From contig NW_022204380.1 in NCBI RefSeq assembly GCF_007655135.1, positions 1 to 64,000 of the forward strand: a stretch of DNA of 64,000 bases, in the 5' to 3' direction. Numbering within the stretch: position 1 is the first letter of the stretch; each line of letters begins with the position of its first letter. This document shows positions 1 through 11,939 of the stretch, piece by piece. The position numbers and the translations under genes are program-made. The notes below the pieces were generated by a model that saw only the letters and a program-made list of their open reading frames with translations, did no database searches and was not told the DNA's origin. Source of the stretch: Punica granatum (taxonomy: Eukaryota > Streptophyta > Magnoliopsida > Myrtales > Lythraceae).

Positions 1-33
1 TTCAAAGGGTTCCTCACGAACCCTCACCCTCTC

Positions 34-53
34 TCGTGAAGAGGTGGTCACGA
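34..53 (+). other. Conserved LTR hairpin, loop AGAGGTGG (element A, left)
   Basis: TCGTGA and TCACGA form a 6-bp stem around AGAGGTGG. The same hairpin with CCGTGA/TCACGG arms occurs in elements C and D, so the outer pair changes on both sides while the loop is fixed. Confidence 0.6.
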
Positions 54-475
54 TCCGAGGGCCGATCCACCGTGCACAACCTCCGTTTCATTGTTTTTCA
101 CTTACCGGGTTTCCGTGTTCATACCCGAACTTCTCTCACGTTTTTCGAGCTTGTCTAGGGCTCGGCACGCTCGGGTCTGCCCGTGCTGTCTAGATCTACC
201 TCTTAGGAGTCCAACGAGCCCGACCTTGCACCGTGCCGTGCCCGGAGCTAGCCGCTCGGACTTGTTTCTCTCGGATTGCTCACTTCCGCGACTTCAAGCC
301 GAGTCTTGCGACTCCCACGGCCACTTCTCCGACTCCTTCCTCGTGTTCCGAGGCTAGTAAGACTCCTCTATGACTTAGAGAAGCTATGTTCTTCGATATT
401 TGTTTGATATGGGGTGTTAGGGGCTCATTTCGCATGATTTTCCTTAGATCCCGGGTTTGGCCCTTGAGCAACTTC

Positions 476-1100
476 GTGAACCATCCGACTTCGAAATGAG
501 CTGCAAATTTTACCACAGACACTTGATGTTATTTTAAGTCCCCATACAAAATTTCAGATTTCTCTGTGCACTGGATCTCCGGATAAAAATGTTTACCCGT
601 TATTTCGGTATTCTCGGCCAGATTTTGATATGTCTCGTGAACCATCCGAGTTCGAAATGAGCTGAAATTTTTACCACAGACACTTGATGTTATTTTAAGT
701 CCCCATACAAAATTTCAGATTTTTCTGTGCACTGGATCTCCGGATAAAAAATGTTTACCCGTTATTTCGGTATTCTCGGCCAGATTTTGATATGTCTCGT
801 GAACCATCCGAGTTCGAAATGAGCTGAAATTTTACCACAGACACTTGATGTTATTTTAAGTCCCCATACAAAATTTCAGATTTTTCTGTGCACTGGATCT
901 CCGGATAAAAATGTTTACCCGTTATTTCGGTGTTTCCGGTCTGATTTTGATAGATTTCGCGAACCATCCGACTTCAAAATGAACTGAAATTTTTACCACA
1001 CATTCCTGATGTTATTTTAAGGTTCCACACAAAATTTCATATTTTTATGGGCGCTGAAACTCCAAATAAAAATTATTTACCGAACTTTTCGTATATTTGA
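476..1100 (+). repeat. 161-bp tandem repeats inside LTR A (left)
   Basis: Four units start at 476, 637, 799 and 959, each beginning with (g)tgaaccatccga or a close variant. Units 1-3 are nearly identical and unit 4 is diverged. The same array begins at 12823 in the right LTR, so it predates insertion. LTRs B, C, D, F, I and J carry unrelated degenerate repeats at this position, so this part of the LTR is hypervariable. Confidence 0.85.
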
Positions 1101-2457
1101 CAAATCAGATCACACTGTTTTTTTGGGTCTAATTTAGCCCTCTCCAACTGAATCTAGATCCAAAATAGACCCCTTGACCCTGATCCGACTCTGTTTTCAT
1201 GTTTATTACATTTACGATTTACCTCGTTTTTCGTGCCGATGCCATTTTATTGATTCCATTATATATCATGTTTGTGTTTATATTACATGTTTATTTGTGA
1301 TTCCAAGACCATGGTGGCATCGACTTTGTAAATGTGTGTGTTCTTATTATGTTTGGCGTCTTACGCATGCAAGAAACGATTAAAACCGATTCTTGTAATT
1401 GATTGCAATTATATTTTTTGTTTAAATCATTAGCTTCACGATTAATTTACATGTTAGGCGCATTAACCCCGAACAATCATCTCATTAGCCCATAATAATC
1501 AAGGTTTAACTCCTCAATCACTAAACCATTCCACAAACGAGAAATGGGACGCATCATTTGATTAATTAAATCACTCGGACTAAATAATTGGACAAATTGA
1601 ATATTAATTCGTAAACGTATCGATGGTTCATGGAACGGCGGAAAGGATGCCCTTTTCCTTAAAAGCTCATAATTTCAAAACATCGAGACGTGTAACACGA
1701 ATAGAATCGTGTCTAGCAAGTACTCGCGTACTATGACTCGAGTCCGGGCCCAATTTGAGGCGGCTCGAGTCGAGATGCGCGAGTCCTCTTTAGACCTCTT
1801 CGTGTCACACGATCTTTAATTTATATATGAACATCACATGTTTTACCACTCAAGGGCATAGTCGTCATTCCGTGATTCATCGATATCCTAGGCTTTAGGG
1901 AGTCGGAAACACCTCGATCTATGGACGGAAAGGGACGGCCCGTTCGGGTGCGAGTTTCATTCGTACGGCCCATTCCGTTCACTTTCGGTGTTTCTATCTT
2001 CCTATCGTAGATTCGGTGGTGAACCTTTTTATTTCAGTTGAAAAAGACGAAGAACCGGATTAATCATGTACTTGACTTAAATAAACATTAGATAATGGAT
2101 AGGTGGAATATTAGATTCCAATCTAGAGTCAAAACACGAGTTGGCTAATTCAGTGAAACCGCAGTGACACTTAACTGAATAAGAGTCATAAACAAACACA
2201 CACATGTAATCGGCTTAGAACCTTATCCTAGCCCGCCCTCTATGTTTTCCTAGGTTAGATGCATTGTTTGCCAATCAACCACGGGTAATAACTGATTAAA
2301 TCACGTACATTCGACTTAATACACCACTTGTCTGTATTCATCGACAATTGTCAGTTGCTTTCTGTATCGTGTCAGTTACATCAGTTTTCTTCCGTTTTAT
2401 TCTTGCTTTTGATGATTTATTGCGGTTCGGGCCCGAACCCATAAGTCACGTGTTGCA

Positions 2458-2503
2458 TGGGGTCCAACGCCCCAAATCACCGAACACGAGGTCCAACGCC
2501 TCT
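2458..2503 (+). other. Twin TCCAACG-loop hairpins (LTR A, left)
   Basis: GGGGTCCAACGCCCC (2459-2473) and GAGGTCCAACGCCTC (2488-2502) share the loop TCCAACG, while the stems differ in a compensated way (GGGG/CCCC against GAGG/CCTC). Homologous hairpins sit at this place in every LTR of the family in the window. Confidence 0.7.
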
Positions 2504-3211
2504 TAACTCACCGAGCGCGTGCAACCCGAGTGCGGAATGGGATCTAGCCTCGATTCACACCGTCACACTCCGAATACGGCCTATGTGGAAGGCGGATTTG
2601 GATTGAGCGCGTGAAACGTGTTTAGATATCACCCGGGAGCTCGATCGATCCAACGGTTACAGTGGAAACAAGTCGTTTTTCTGCAAACCGACGGTTCGAT
2701 CGGACCCGACCCTCGGCTCTTTGAGCCCGCGTTGCCTTAATTTATTTATCGGTTATTCAAAATACACGGTGAGCAGAAGCGGAATAGTGGCCCAATGCAA
2801 ACCGATCGGGATCCATTTACTTATTCGGTTATACTTTGTAATTGTTCGAGAGAACATTGTGAGGATTCTATTTGTATGTTCATTCATCTCCTTGTAAGGA
2901 TCCCGATCGGTGAGCGAGAGGTCCGAGTGCTGGATCAGTTAAGTTGGTCTATCGCCACCAAAGGGTGAGTAAGCTTGGATACTCGTGGTTTCGGTTCACG
3001 CAGGGAATCAACCATCACGGTTCGATGAACTGTAACGCTAAGATAGTGAACCGACTCCTCGATGCACAAGCCTACTCATCTTTCGGACTCTTGGTCCAAC
3101 TTGATCAATTCATCGAATTTACGGTGTCAAAACGGGCGAGTCGAGCGCAACTCTAAATCACGCGGTAAATAAACAAAATGGCAAGCCTAGCAAGCTAGAG
3201 TACCGAGAGGG

Positions 3212-3234
3212 CGTGCGGGATATAGGCCCGCACG
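3212..3234 (+). other. GTGCGGG/CCCGCAC hairpin near the LTR 3' end
   Basis: An 8-bp perfect inverted repeat CGTGCGGG/CCCGCACG surrounds the loop ATATAGG. The same dyad appears with minor decay in A-right (15561-15582) and in LTRs B, C, E, F, I and J. A palindromic ccgaattcgg follows nearby in A. Confidence 0.6.
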
Positions 3235-3334
3235 TAATAGAACCCCCGAATTCGGAATTTTTGGTTCCGTACGACCATTGCCTTAGCATTTAGGTGTACC
3301 CCGTACCCCTAGACCCGGGTAACTTGCCGGCCCT

Positions 3335-3370
3335 CGACCCTCGGGTCGTAAATTGGCAAGTGGCGACTCC
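3335..3370 (+). other. Tetraloop hairpin plus PBS-like motif (LTR A, left)
   Basis: CGACC-CTCG-GGTCG forms a 5-bp stem with a 4-nt loop (3335-3348). Twelve bases later lies TGGCGACTCC (3361-3370), identical to the first ten bases of the true primer site at 3482. Both parts recur in the other LTRs that retain this end. Confidence 0.6.
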
Positions 3371-3481
3371 TTCTCACGTGCGTCCGCCGCGCGTCCCCGG
3401 GAAGGTGGACACTCCCAAGCCGCGTTTGCTTAGGCGCGCGCATGCGTGCCCCGACGAGATGAAATTCGGGTGCGCAGAGCT

Positions 3482-3500
3482 TGGCGACTCCACTGGGGAC
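3482..3500 (+). promoter_or_regulatory. Primer binding site of element A (tRNA-Arg type)
   Basis: TGGCGACTCCACTGGGGAC lies 3 nt past the LTR end. It begins with TGG, complementary to the CCA tail of a tRNA. From memory it fits a plant tRNA-Arg 3' end, the primer type reported for Ogre/Tat elements. It would prime minus-strand DNA synthesis. Confidence 0.82.
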
Positions 3501-5139
3501 ATCTAGAGGGTTCGGGCTCAATCCCGTTTGCTTGCTTGCTTGTTTATTTACTGCTTTCCGTCGTTTACGGCTTATCTACTTACGCACATTTATTTCACGC
3601 ATGCATTGCATATCATGCTAGCTTTAGGTGCCTTGTCCGAAATCCCACGGGCGCCAAAATAGGAAGCTAGGTTAGTCAGAGGTTTCGAGTAAGGGAACGG
3701 ATTGAGTCGGCTATGCCACCGAACCAGGCCCCAAAGATCCTCGCTCGATTTCAAGGAATTCACACCCTTGAGTCGGGAGCCCCCATCCATAGATAGCACG
3801 GTCCTTGTAGCACCGAACCATGCATCGTGCTATGCCTCCATGCAAGCCTTCAACCCGACGCCGACAACAGTCCATCGAGTCGGCCTGCGTGCCACTTGAG
3901 TCTTTTCCATTTCAAGAGCGATGTACATGTAATTTCTATTAAGCCGTGGGCATTTACTCTCTTCGCACACATGCATCATGCAATTTTCAAAAAATAGGAC
4001 GTCATTCATGTTGACGAGTCCTAGGCGGATTTTCCTGTCGTCTTGGTAAGGGACACCTTGCTCGGCCTCCTGCCCGCGCCTCGGCAGAGTCCACCAGAAC
4101 ACAAGAACCTTGCCGACCCGCCACGAAATGCAGATGGCGTATACTCTGGGACAGCATGATCGACCTCATCAACACTAGGTTCGATCACCGAGAGGTCGCT
4201 GAGGAACGAAGAACTCGCCGGCCAACCACCTCAGAGGGAGCTCTCCCAAACTCGTGCCAAGATGCAGAGATGCGGTCAGGAGCTCGCTTGAGCGAACGCC
4301 GCCCTGGAGAGGTCTAGGAAAGGGCCTCATGAAGACCCACACATGCACTCTAGGATAGATATCTCCGCAAGGCCCTCGCCTAGACCCGGTGCTTTCCAAG
4401 GCGGCGCTCGCTCAAACCCCGAGTGTGGTGGCAAATTAGCTTAAGGCTCTATTTTACAAAATTTGCATTGTACTTTGAACCTTTCGAGTCAATGTGAACG
4501 ACAACATTAGCTTTTGAAAACTCACGCGTTGCACGCATCCTATTTATTTACTATTTTACACGAGAATTAACACTACCACACGGTAGACAAAGTTGTGACA
4601 GCCTTTGCAGGTGGATCTCTCGTGGTCCTCACCCTTCCTCCACGGCGAGACGATCAGTAGCTCAAGGGCCAACCATCTAAGCAACACTAACTCCCCATTA
4701 ATCCCGCGCAATCGATTACGTCATTGCATGGTTGAGCACATGTCCCTCGATGCTACAAGTGCTTCCACCAGCACAACAGTGTGCCCTTTCCGCGTCGTTC
4801 GAGCACACCCCTACCTTGCCCATGCACGCATCCTCGACACACCTTGTGCATATCCCTCAGCGCGCTCGCACGACACCTACCAGGCTAGTTCAATCCCCTA
4901 AGCCCTTACGCTGAAATCGCGAATATAGTTTGCTCCTTCATTGTTTTCTTTCCCATTGTAGAAAATTCTACACAAGAAGACAGCATGAATACTGATCGAC
5001 CACAATTGAGACAACAAACGTCTTACATCCATCCAACTCCTTGGGATTTCAACACTAAGTCCTCATCCCTGCTCCACAAAGCAAGACCGCAAGCAAATCA
5101 GCGTCACCGCATTGCAGCGCCTCACGCTATTCCTCAGCA

Positions 5140-6207
5140 TTGACCTTTGCTTTCGCATTTCTTGCACTTTCCTATCAACCCCGCATTTACTGCATCGGGC
5201 TTCGGCCCCGCATCGGGCTCCGGCCCTGCATCGGGCTCCGGCCCCGCATTTATTGCATCAGGTTTCGGCCCCGCATCGGGCTCCATCCCTGCATCGGGCT
5301 CCGGCCTCGCATTTACTACATCGGGCTTCGGCCCCGCATCGGGCTCCGGCCCTGCATCGGGCTCCGGCCCCGCATTTACTGCATCGGGCCTCGGCCCCGC
5401 ATCGGGCTCCGGCCCCGCATTTATTGCATCGGGCCTCGGCCCCGCATCGGGCTCCGGCCCCGCATTTATTGCATCGGGCTTCGGCCCCGCATCAGGCTCG
5501 GGCCCCGCATTTACTGCATCGGGCCTCGGCCTCGCATCGGGCTCCGGCCCCGCATTTACTGCATCGGGCCTCGGCCTCGCATAGGGCTTCGGCCCCGCAT
5601 CGGGCTCCGGCCCCGCATTTACTGCATCGGGCTTCGGCCCCGCATCGGGCTCCGACCCTGCATTTACTGCATTGGGCTTCAGCCCCGCATCGGGCTCCAG
5701 CCCTACATCGGGCTCCGGCCTCACATTTATTGCATTGGGCTTCGGCCCCGCATCGGGCTCCGACCCTGCATCGGGCTCCGGCCCTGCATTTACTGCATCG
5801 GGCTCCGACCCTGCATCGGGCTTCGACCCCGCATTTACTGCATTAGGCTTCGACCATACATCGGCCTCTGGCCCTGCATTTACTTTTGGGTTTCGGCCCT
5901 GCAGCGGGCTCCGGCCCCATTTTTAGGCTTCGGCCCCGCATCGGGCCTCGATCTTGCATTTACTGCTTTCGGGCCTTGGTCCTACATTTACTGCTTTCGG
6001 GCCCCGGCCCAGTATTTACTGCTTTTAGGTTTTGACACCTCGCATCTACTGCTTTTTGGCTCATCTAAAGTCAAAAATCGACTTGGATTCAAATTCACCC
6101 AAGCGATACTCCGAGGAGCAAGTCTAATCCTTCAACCGCAAAAGATCACAAGCAACGGCTCTGACGAACAGAGCATGGCCCTGCCCACCCGCCGCGAGAG
6201 TCACTAG
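5140..6207 (+). other. 355-codon open frame across the array, probably not a protein
   Basis: The frame starts MTFAFAFLALSYQP and then reads IYCIGLRPRIGLRP-like repeats. Two other forward frames and one reverse frame are open over the same DNA because the 18- and 27-bp units lack stops and are multiples of three. A homologous 112-codon frame with the same first residues lies at 62700-63038 (-) in element D, where the array is short. I interpret it as a low-complexity artefact. Confidence 0.3.
5182..5950 (+). repeat. 18/27-bp tandem array, interior of A
   Basis: An 18-bp unit (GCATCGGGCTCCGGCCCC) alternates with a 27-bp unit that begins GCATTTACTGCATCGGGC and ends TTCGGCCCC. Units are regular to about 5830 and degenerate to about 6050. 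At the homologous place element D (62880-63000) and element B (17100-17320) have only a few diverged units, so the array expanded in A's lineage. Confidence 0.9.
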
Positions 6208-7059
6208 CACGGTCACATCTCCGACCGAAGAATGATCCCTGCCCACCCTCCACTGTGGCCATCAACCAGCCACTAGGGCAACATGCACTTTTCCCTAAAC
6301 TCTCTTTTTACATTTATCTTAATACATTCCCAAGCGGACTCCGGACAAGAAAGGGGCATTAGGACAGTTCTCAGGACGCCCTATTGGTTTTGTCGGAATT
6401 GTTCGATTCGTCGGTCCTCCTGGGATCCGGCTTCTCGAGCCTTCCCTAGGACGGCTATGCATGCCAACCAGCAATTGGGGAAAGTACACCTATACGGCTC
6501 ACGATCACAGTCTGACCACCCCAGGGTGGTGATGATTAGACTCCCGGAATTGAGTGTCCCCCACGCGCGGCACCCACGGGTCGCGCGCTGGATGAGGGAA
6601 CCTCCCATGGGTCCACCTTACATTTCTTACCACACATTCCACCGCATAATCGCCTAATGCATCATCCTCTTTGTCATCCTTCACAGGGACACGCCAGTCG
6701 CGGGCGAAGAGCGATGCGCGGGTTCACACGTCCCCGAGAACTCCTATCGGGTCTTTCTTCCTATACTTTAGTAGGGAAGGGCCCGACAAGGAGGTACCCC
6801 CTATGAAGCCGACGACGGAAGCATCCGAACGAGCTGCATGCCTTCAGCGCAACCGTCTCAATCGACAAACAAACATGCCTATCGGCTTCGAGAGCACACC
6901 TTTCCGGCGTACAACTGATGCTGGAACCACAAGCACGATCGGGGACGATGGTTGTACAAGACGCCCGACACAAATCACAAAGACCGGGGCATCCCCGTCC
7001 AACATTCACGCGGAGGCAACCTTGGTCACCCACGCTCCTGGGGCAATTTTGTTTTCGTT

Positions 7060-7534
7060 TTAGACAATAGGGGAAAGGACTTGTAAAGTTTGCAAGGACA
7101 AAAGACGAGAAGTTCGGCTTTTGAGTGCACAAGCATCAGACTTCTGAGAAAACCAGCCCTCACAAAATTGGGCTAGGACAACAAAGTACATTAAGTCTCC
7201 ATGGGGCGAAGCAAACAAAAGCAGCCTCGATGATGCAAAGTCGAGGAGTTTCAAACAAGTACAAGGGGCACAATACAGACCCCAGCTGCGAGAAAAAAAA
7301 CAGAGCGAAAAGAAGCGGGATAAACCCGCCAATGAAGAGAGAGAGAAAAGAAGCGGGAAAAACCCGCCAATAAAAAATGGGGCAATTCCGAGGTTCACCA
7401 AAAGCACCGGCACCCCCGATCCAAAAGAAATGAACAAATCCCAACAAAAAGGGAAGCAGCAGTCGCAACTCCTCGACGGAGACAGAGCGTAACGCACTCG
7501 AACGTCGAATCATTCGAGCACTTCGCCCTTGCAA
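7060..7534 (-). other. Antisense open frames conserved with element D
   Basis: Two overlapping antisense frames of 145 codons (7060-7497) and 124 codons (7160-7534) are open here and, at equal length, in D at 61208-61645 and 61171-61545. About 9-10 of 145 residues differ and the DNA is about 95% identical by eye, so open frames may survive by short divergence alone. The predicted peptides are hydrophobic (runs of F, L, S) with no recognised domain. Coding status is doubtful. Confidence 0.25.
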
Positions 7535-9084
7535 ACTCGAGAGATAAAAGAATCGAGCCCGCTAGGTCGAAAACCCCTCGGGGCGACCTAGGCAAAAGCT
7601 AGGGCAAAAGAGAGGCATGACCGAAAATCCCGAGGCGGGCGGTCGTGGCAAAAGGAGAGTTCATCCCCTTTAGGTTAAGAGGTGCGGCCCCGAGGTGGGT
7701 GACCGTAGTAAAAGGAGAGCAAAACGAGAGATAAACAAAACAGCCACCCGAGGCTCTCGCACACTGCGCGAGCTAGGGATCCCCAAGGGAAATGGCCAGG
7801 ATGTCTACTCCAACGCGATCCCCGATCGGCTCTTCAACATAACTCAACTTTCCAAGGCGGATTCTTCCCCAGGCGTAGTGGACAACCGAGCACGCCATCC
7901 GAGGAGTTTGGCGCAGCCCACACCGCGGAAAGACAAAAAGGGGGTACATTTCGCTGCAGGCGTGAACCCGTGTATTCTTTTAGCTTGGGGCAACGTGCTC
8001 TCTAAGCTTTCTCTTTTCTCCTTGTCATTTACATAACTCCAAAATGGGTCACAACCACCCTTCAATCGGCTACCACAAAGCCAAAATCCTAGACATTTCT
8101 TTCAAGGAGTCTAGTCATAACACTCTGAAAATGACTAGACCGAGGTCTGACCAAATTTGAACAAAATTCCCCATGCGGGTTACAAATGCAGCCGCCCTAC
8201 GGCACCTTGATAAGAAGGGTCCTAAGTTCACAGGCGTGTCGAACAACCGATAGAGCCGCTTGGGCACCTTTGAGACCGTCTCGATATGCCCATGCAAGGC
8301 CAACAGGAGCCCCGGAGGCCTCACATCGGGGCCTCTGAAAGCGGGATCCCATTCGCATCGCTAAAACAAAAACTCTTTGCGGGTCGCTCAGGCGACCCGA
8401 AACTAAAGAGCATGCGTCTCAAAGACATCTTTTTACCCACGCTTACACGTTGTTAGTAACCTCCATGACTTACTAATGATGTCAGGATCACAAGTACAAC
8501 AAACGCGGGAACTACGGCAGACTCTGATTCCCGACTCCTCGGGATACGTAGGCACTCTACCCCAGAGTTCGAATCCCTCATCGCACAACCGGGCGTCCCT
8601 AGCGAACTACAATCGTCACTGTGACAGAGCTGACATCCGGCAGGGCAAAGAGTAACCGCCCTAGCAGCAAAGCCGGCTTCCGGCAGATCAAACACACCGC
8701 CACCCCAAGGGCAAAGCATCGACGAAGCAACTTCATCGCAGCAGCAACGCCAATCTACAGCAGATCAACACCTTCGGGACAGCATCAGCCCTGTACACTT
8801 GGCGCGCGCCACTGTCCACATGACTAACGAAGAGTTATGCTCTTCTCTGCAGATACGCATGGAACCCCGGGGGGCATCTCCCTCCTGACGAGCACGCGAT
8901 TGGCTTGTGCGACAGATTGGGGATTCGAACCGAGTGGAAGGCATAACAGAGAATTCTCTTGGCCCTAACTCAAGGAAAAGACAGATAACAAGCTCGATTT
9001 GGAACGGGACAGTCTACCTCTGCCGACATCCCCGACGAACTACTTGGCATCCTTTCCCGCCCTTACTTTCCCTTGCTCTCTATC

Positions 9085-10330
9085 CACTTTATCGCTTTCC
9101 GGACTTCGCGTCCACGGACTTCGAGTCCACGGACTTCGCGTCCACTTTATCGCTTTCCGGACTTCGCGTCCACTTTACTGCTTTCCGGACTTCGCGTCCA
9201 CGGACTTCACGTCCACGGACTTCGCGTCCATTTTACTGCTTTCCTCGAGCTTCGGCCTAGTGACTTTATCGCTTTCCGGACTTCGCGTCCACGGACTTCG
9301 CGTCCATTTTACTGCTTTCCTCGGGTTTCGGCCTAGTGACTTTACTACTTTCCGGACTTCGCGTCCACGGACTTCGCGTCCATTTTACTGCTTTCCTCGG
9401 GCTTCGGCCTAGTGACTTTATCGCTTTCCGGACTTCGCGTCCACGGACTTCGCGTCCATTTTACTGCTTTCCTCGGGCTTCGGCCTAGTGACTTTATCGC
9501 TTTCCGGACTTCGCGTCCACGTCTTTCGCGTCCATTTTACTGCTTTCCTCGGGCTTCGGCCTAGTGACTTTACTGCTTTCCGGACTTCGCGTCCACGGAC
9601 TTCGCGTCCATTTTACTGCTTTCCTCGGGCTTCGGCCTAGTGACTTTATCGCTTTCCGGACTTCGCATCCACGGACTTCGCGTCCATTTTACTGCTTTCT
9701 TCGGGCTTCGGCCTAGTGACTTTACTGCTTTCCGGACTTCGCGTCCACGGACTTCGCGTCCATTTTACTGCTTTCCTCGGGCTTCGGCCTAGTGACTTTA
9801 CTGCTTTTCGGACTTCGCGTCCACGGACTTCGCGTCCATTTTACTGCTTTCCTCGGGCTTCGGCCTAGTGACTTTATCGCTTTCCGGACTTCGCGTCCAT
9901 TTTACTGCTTTCTTCGGGTTTCGGCCTAGTGACTTTACTGCTTTCCGGACTTCGCGTCCATTTTACTGCTTTCCTCGGGCTTCGGCCTAGTGACTTTACT
10001 GCTTTCCGGACTTCGCGTCCATTTTACTGCTTTCCTCGGGCTTCGGCCTAGTGACTTTACTGTTTTCCGGACTTCGCGTCCATTTTACTGCTTTCCTCGG
10101 GCTTCGGCCTAGTGACTTTACTGCTTTCCGGACTTCGCGTCCATTTTACTGCTTTCCGGGCTTCGGCCTAGTGACTTTACTGTTTTCCGGACTTCGCGTC
10201 CATTTTACTGCTTTCCTCGGGCTTCGGCCTAGTGACTTTACTGCTTTCCGGACTTCGCGTCCACGGACTTCGCGTCCATTTTACTGCTTTCCACGCTTTC
10301 CGGACTTCGCGTCCACGGACTTCGCGTCCA
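9085..10330 (+). repeat. 61/76-bp tandem array upstream of the PPT, element A
   Basis: Units combine ttttactgctttcctcggg, cttcggcctagtgac and one or two copies of the 15-bp block ggacttcgcgtccac, giving 61- or 76-bp periods repeated roughly 17-20 times. The array ends about 270 bp before the 3' LTR. Element D keeps only a remnant of this unit (58885-58945), and a different 29-bp unit is amplified there. Such hypervariable 3' UTR arrays are known in Tat/Ogre elements. Confidence 0.9.
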
Positions 10331-10588
10331 TTTCTGCACATGCTGCTCGGGCCTTGGCCCTGCACATGCTGTCGTATGGGGTTTAGACCCCTCATCTAAA
10401 TTTCATAATGTTCGCTTCCTAATCAGGTGGTTACCCTATGACAGGTCCGGGCACCTTCGCACATCCTCCCTAAGTATCCAACACGAGGGAGCAAGCTATC
10501 ACAGAGAGCGATAACAGAAGCGGTCGCCGTGACCAAAAAGGGTGCCTCTCATGGTCTTTGGCTACATCCTCTAACCGAGCATGCAACC

Positions 10589-10602
10589 AAAGAGGGGCAA
10601 GC
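10589..10602 (+). promoter_or_regulatory. Polypurine tract of element A
   Basis: AAAGAGGGGCAAGC immediately precedes the TGTCAGC start of the 3' LTR. The identical tract occurs reversed at 58702-58715 in element D, which fixes both LTR starts. It would prime plus-strand synthesis. Confidence 0.8.
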
Positions 10603-11933
10603 TGTCAGCACCCCATTTTGGCCCACCGGCTTCCCGCACAAGGATTCCCGACTGAAGCTCGGGACAATATTCATCGCCCGGCAATCGGAGGCAAATAGGC
10701 GGGCACGGGGTCATGAACAATAAAGAAAAACACGGTCCACTGAGAAAGGCGGAAGAAAGCAGTCAGAAGAACAGACGAACGAGGAATCCCGAAAACAACG
10801 GAGCTTGCACTGTGGCACTATTCATCACTGAGTCACCGAAGCACCGAAAGGTGCCCAATATGGGGCTCCAAAAATCCCTCCCAGTGCCAAAATGACCAAT
10901 GACACGTCCGGGCGCATTTCCGGGACATCCCGCTTTAGCCGGGACACCCCGATCCCCCACGGACGCCTTTTCTGACAGAGCTCCCGGGGTTCGCTCCACT
11001 GACAAGCAAACGGCCCCTCAAAACGGGTCTACAGGCGCCCAGGGACCACCAGGGCCGGGGAACATGTTTCAGACAACCTTCCGGAACTCGGCTCGGCTTC
11101 CCGAAGTACGTTTCAGTGGTCACGAACGTCTCCCGGCAAACCTTCGGGGTATTTCCACGGAAAGCAGAGACCACGACGATCTCTGAGCCCCTCACAATAA
11201 TCCTCGAGCACCTCAAGGCATTCGGGGCACATTGAGAGAATCCCGGTCAAAGTCCCTAGGTCTTCCCGGGCCAACGGTCCCCGACCGAGGACAACGAGCC
11301 AACGATTCCCCACGGGGCAAAAGGACCGCCAAAACGAATGCAAGGATGCACAGAGGTCAATCGGAGGTCGAAGGGCATTAAATTCCACTCCGAACGTCCG
11401 AACAGGGCAAAACCGACTCTTGAAGCGCCGAGTCACCCGTACGTTCGTTCACACGACGTACGGCGATATTGGGCTCATTCAAATCCTCGTAGTTCAAGCA
11501 TTCCAAATCTTCAAATTAATTGGACATCGGAGGTCGGATGCAAGCTCAATCGGGTTTCAAGCATTTTCTGGCTTTTATCTCAATCAGACGGGACCCACAG
11601 CTCAGCCAAGCCAAGCCGTCAAGCCGCGGCTCAACCCCAAGCCACGGCTCAACCCTCGGCTCCGAATTGACAGCCCAAGCCGCGGCTCAAGCTCTCTCAC
11701 CCGTCGGCTCCAAAGCTCCCCCTCCACACAATTTGAATTTTGGCTCTTACACCCATCACTTCTTCTTACACACTTACACCCATCCATCACTCCATCACTT
11801 CCCATCAACTCCTCTTCCTTTCCCTACACTCAATGTGACACTTTCCCCCTTAATCCCATTGAAATTCGGCAGCCCTAGTTTAGCATACAAAAAACCGCAC
11901 TTAACATCATTTAATCACACCGTTAAGCCTCCC

Positions 11934-11939
11934 TATAAG
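11934..11939 (+). promoter_or_regulatory. TATA box of LTR A
   Basis: cctcccTATAAGctccc lies 1331 bp from the LTR start. A TATA motif is found at a comparable point in LTRs B, C, D, F, I and J, and a pyrimidine-rich leader follows. Confidence 0.55.

Larger units (their letters stand above)
1..3478 (+). repeat. 5' LTR of element A (left part missing)
   Basis: It matches 12322-15827 at about 99% by eye. The 3' terminus reads TGCGCAGA where related LTRs read TGCGCACA, so the terminal CA appears mutated to GA in this copy. It contains a 4-unit 161-bp array (476-1100), the paired TCCAACG hairpins (2458-2503), a GTGCGGG/CCCGCAC hairpin (3212-3234) and the CGACC/GGTCG hairpin (3335-3348). The promoter part lies off-window. 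Confidence 0.9.
3479..10602 (+). mobile_element. Non-coding interior of element A
   Basis: This 7.1-kb stretch holds the primer site, a leader block (about 3500-4450) also found in elements B, C, D and E, an 18/27-bp array (5182-5950), a region of moderate complexity (6060-9080), a 61/76-bp array (9085-10330) and a purine tract at 10589-10602. No retroviral protein motif was seen on either strand. Segments 4183-5150 and 5900-8400 reappear in opposite orientation in D, and about 3480-7330 reappears in B, so this is a family-wide non-coding interior and not a private deletion. Confidence 0.8.

Noticed and set aside
2944..3156. 70-codon frame near the LTR end, also open in A-right (15293-15505), C and J.
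   Set aside because: A and C differ at about 19 of 70 residues with many radical changes, and the opposite strand is open too; this looks like DNA-level similarity and not protein constraint.
5112..6207. Repeat protein of 244-355 residues.
   Set aside because: Open in three forward frames and one reverse frame because the 18/27-bp units lack stops; unit number varies between elements.
8520..8590. Possible tRNA fragment around gagttcgaatccc.
   Set aside because: The T-arm does not pair (CAGAG against CCCTC) and no acceptor or anticodon arm could be placed.
8905..8935. Another tRNA-like ggggattcgaaccgag motif.
   Set aside because: Only a short T-loop-like word; no cloverleaf can be formed around it.
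9085..10330. Centromeric satellite array.
   Set aside because: The array is confined between unique interior sequence and the polypurine tract of element A and is only 1.2 kb, so it is an element 3' UTR array. Satellite arrays elsewhere cannot be judged from this window.
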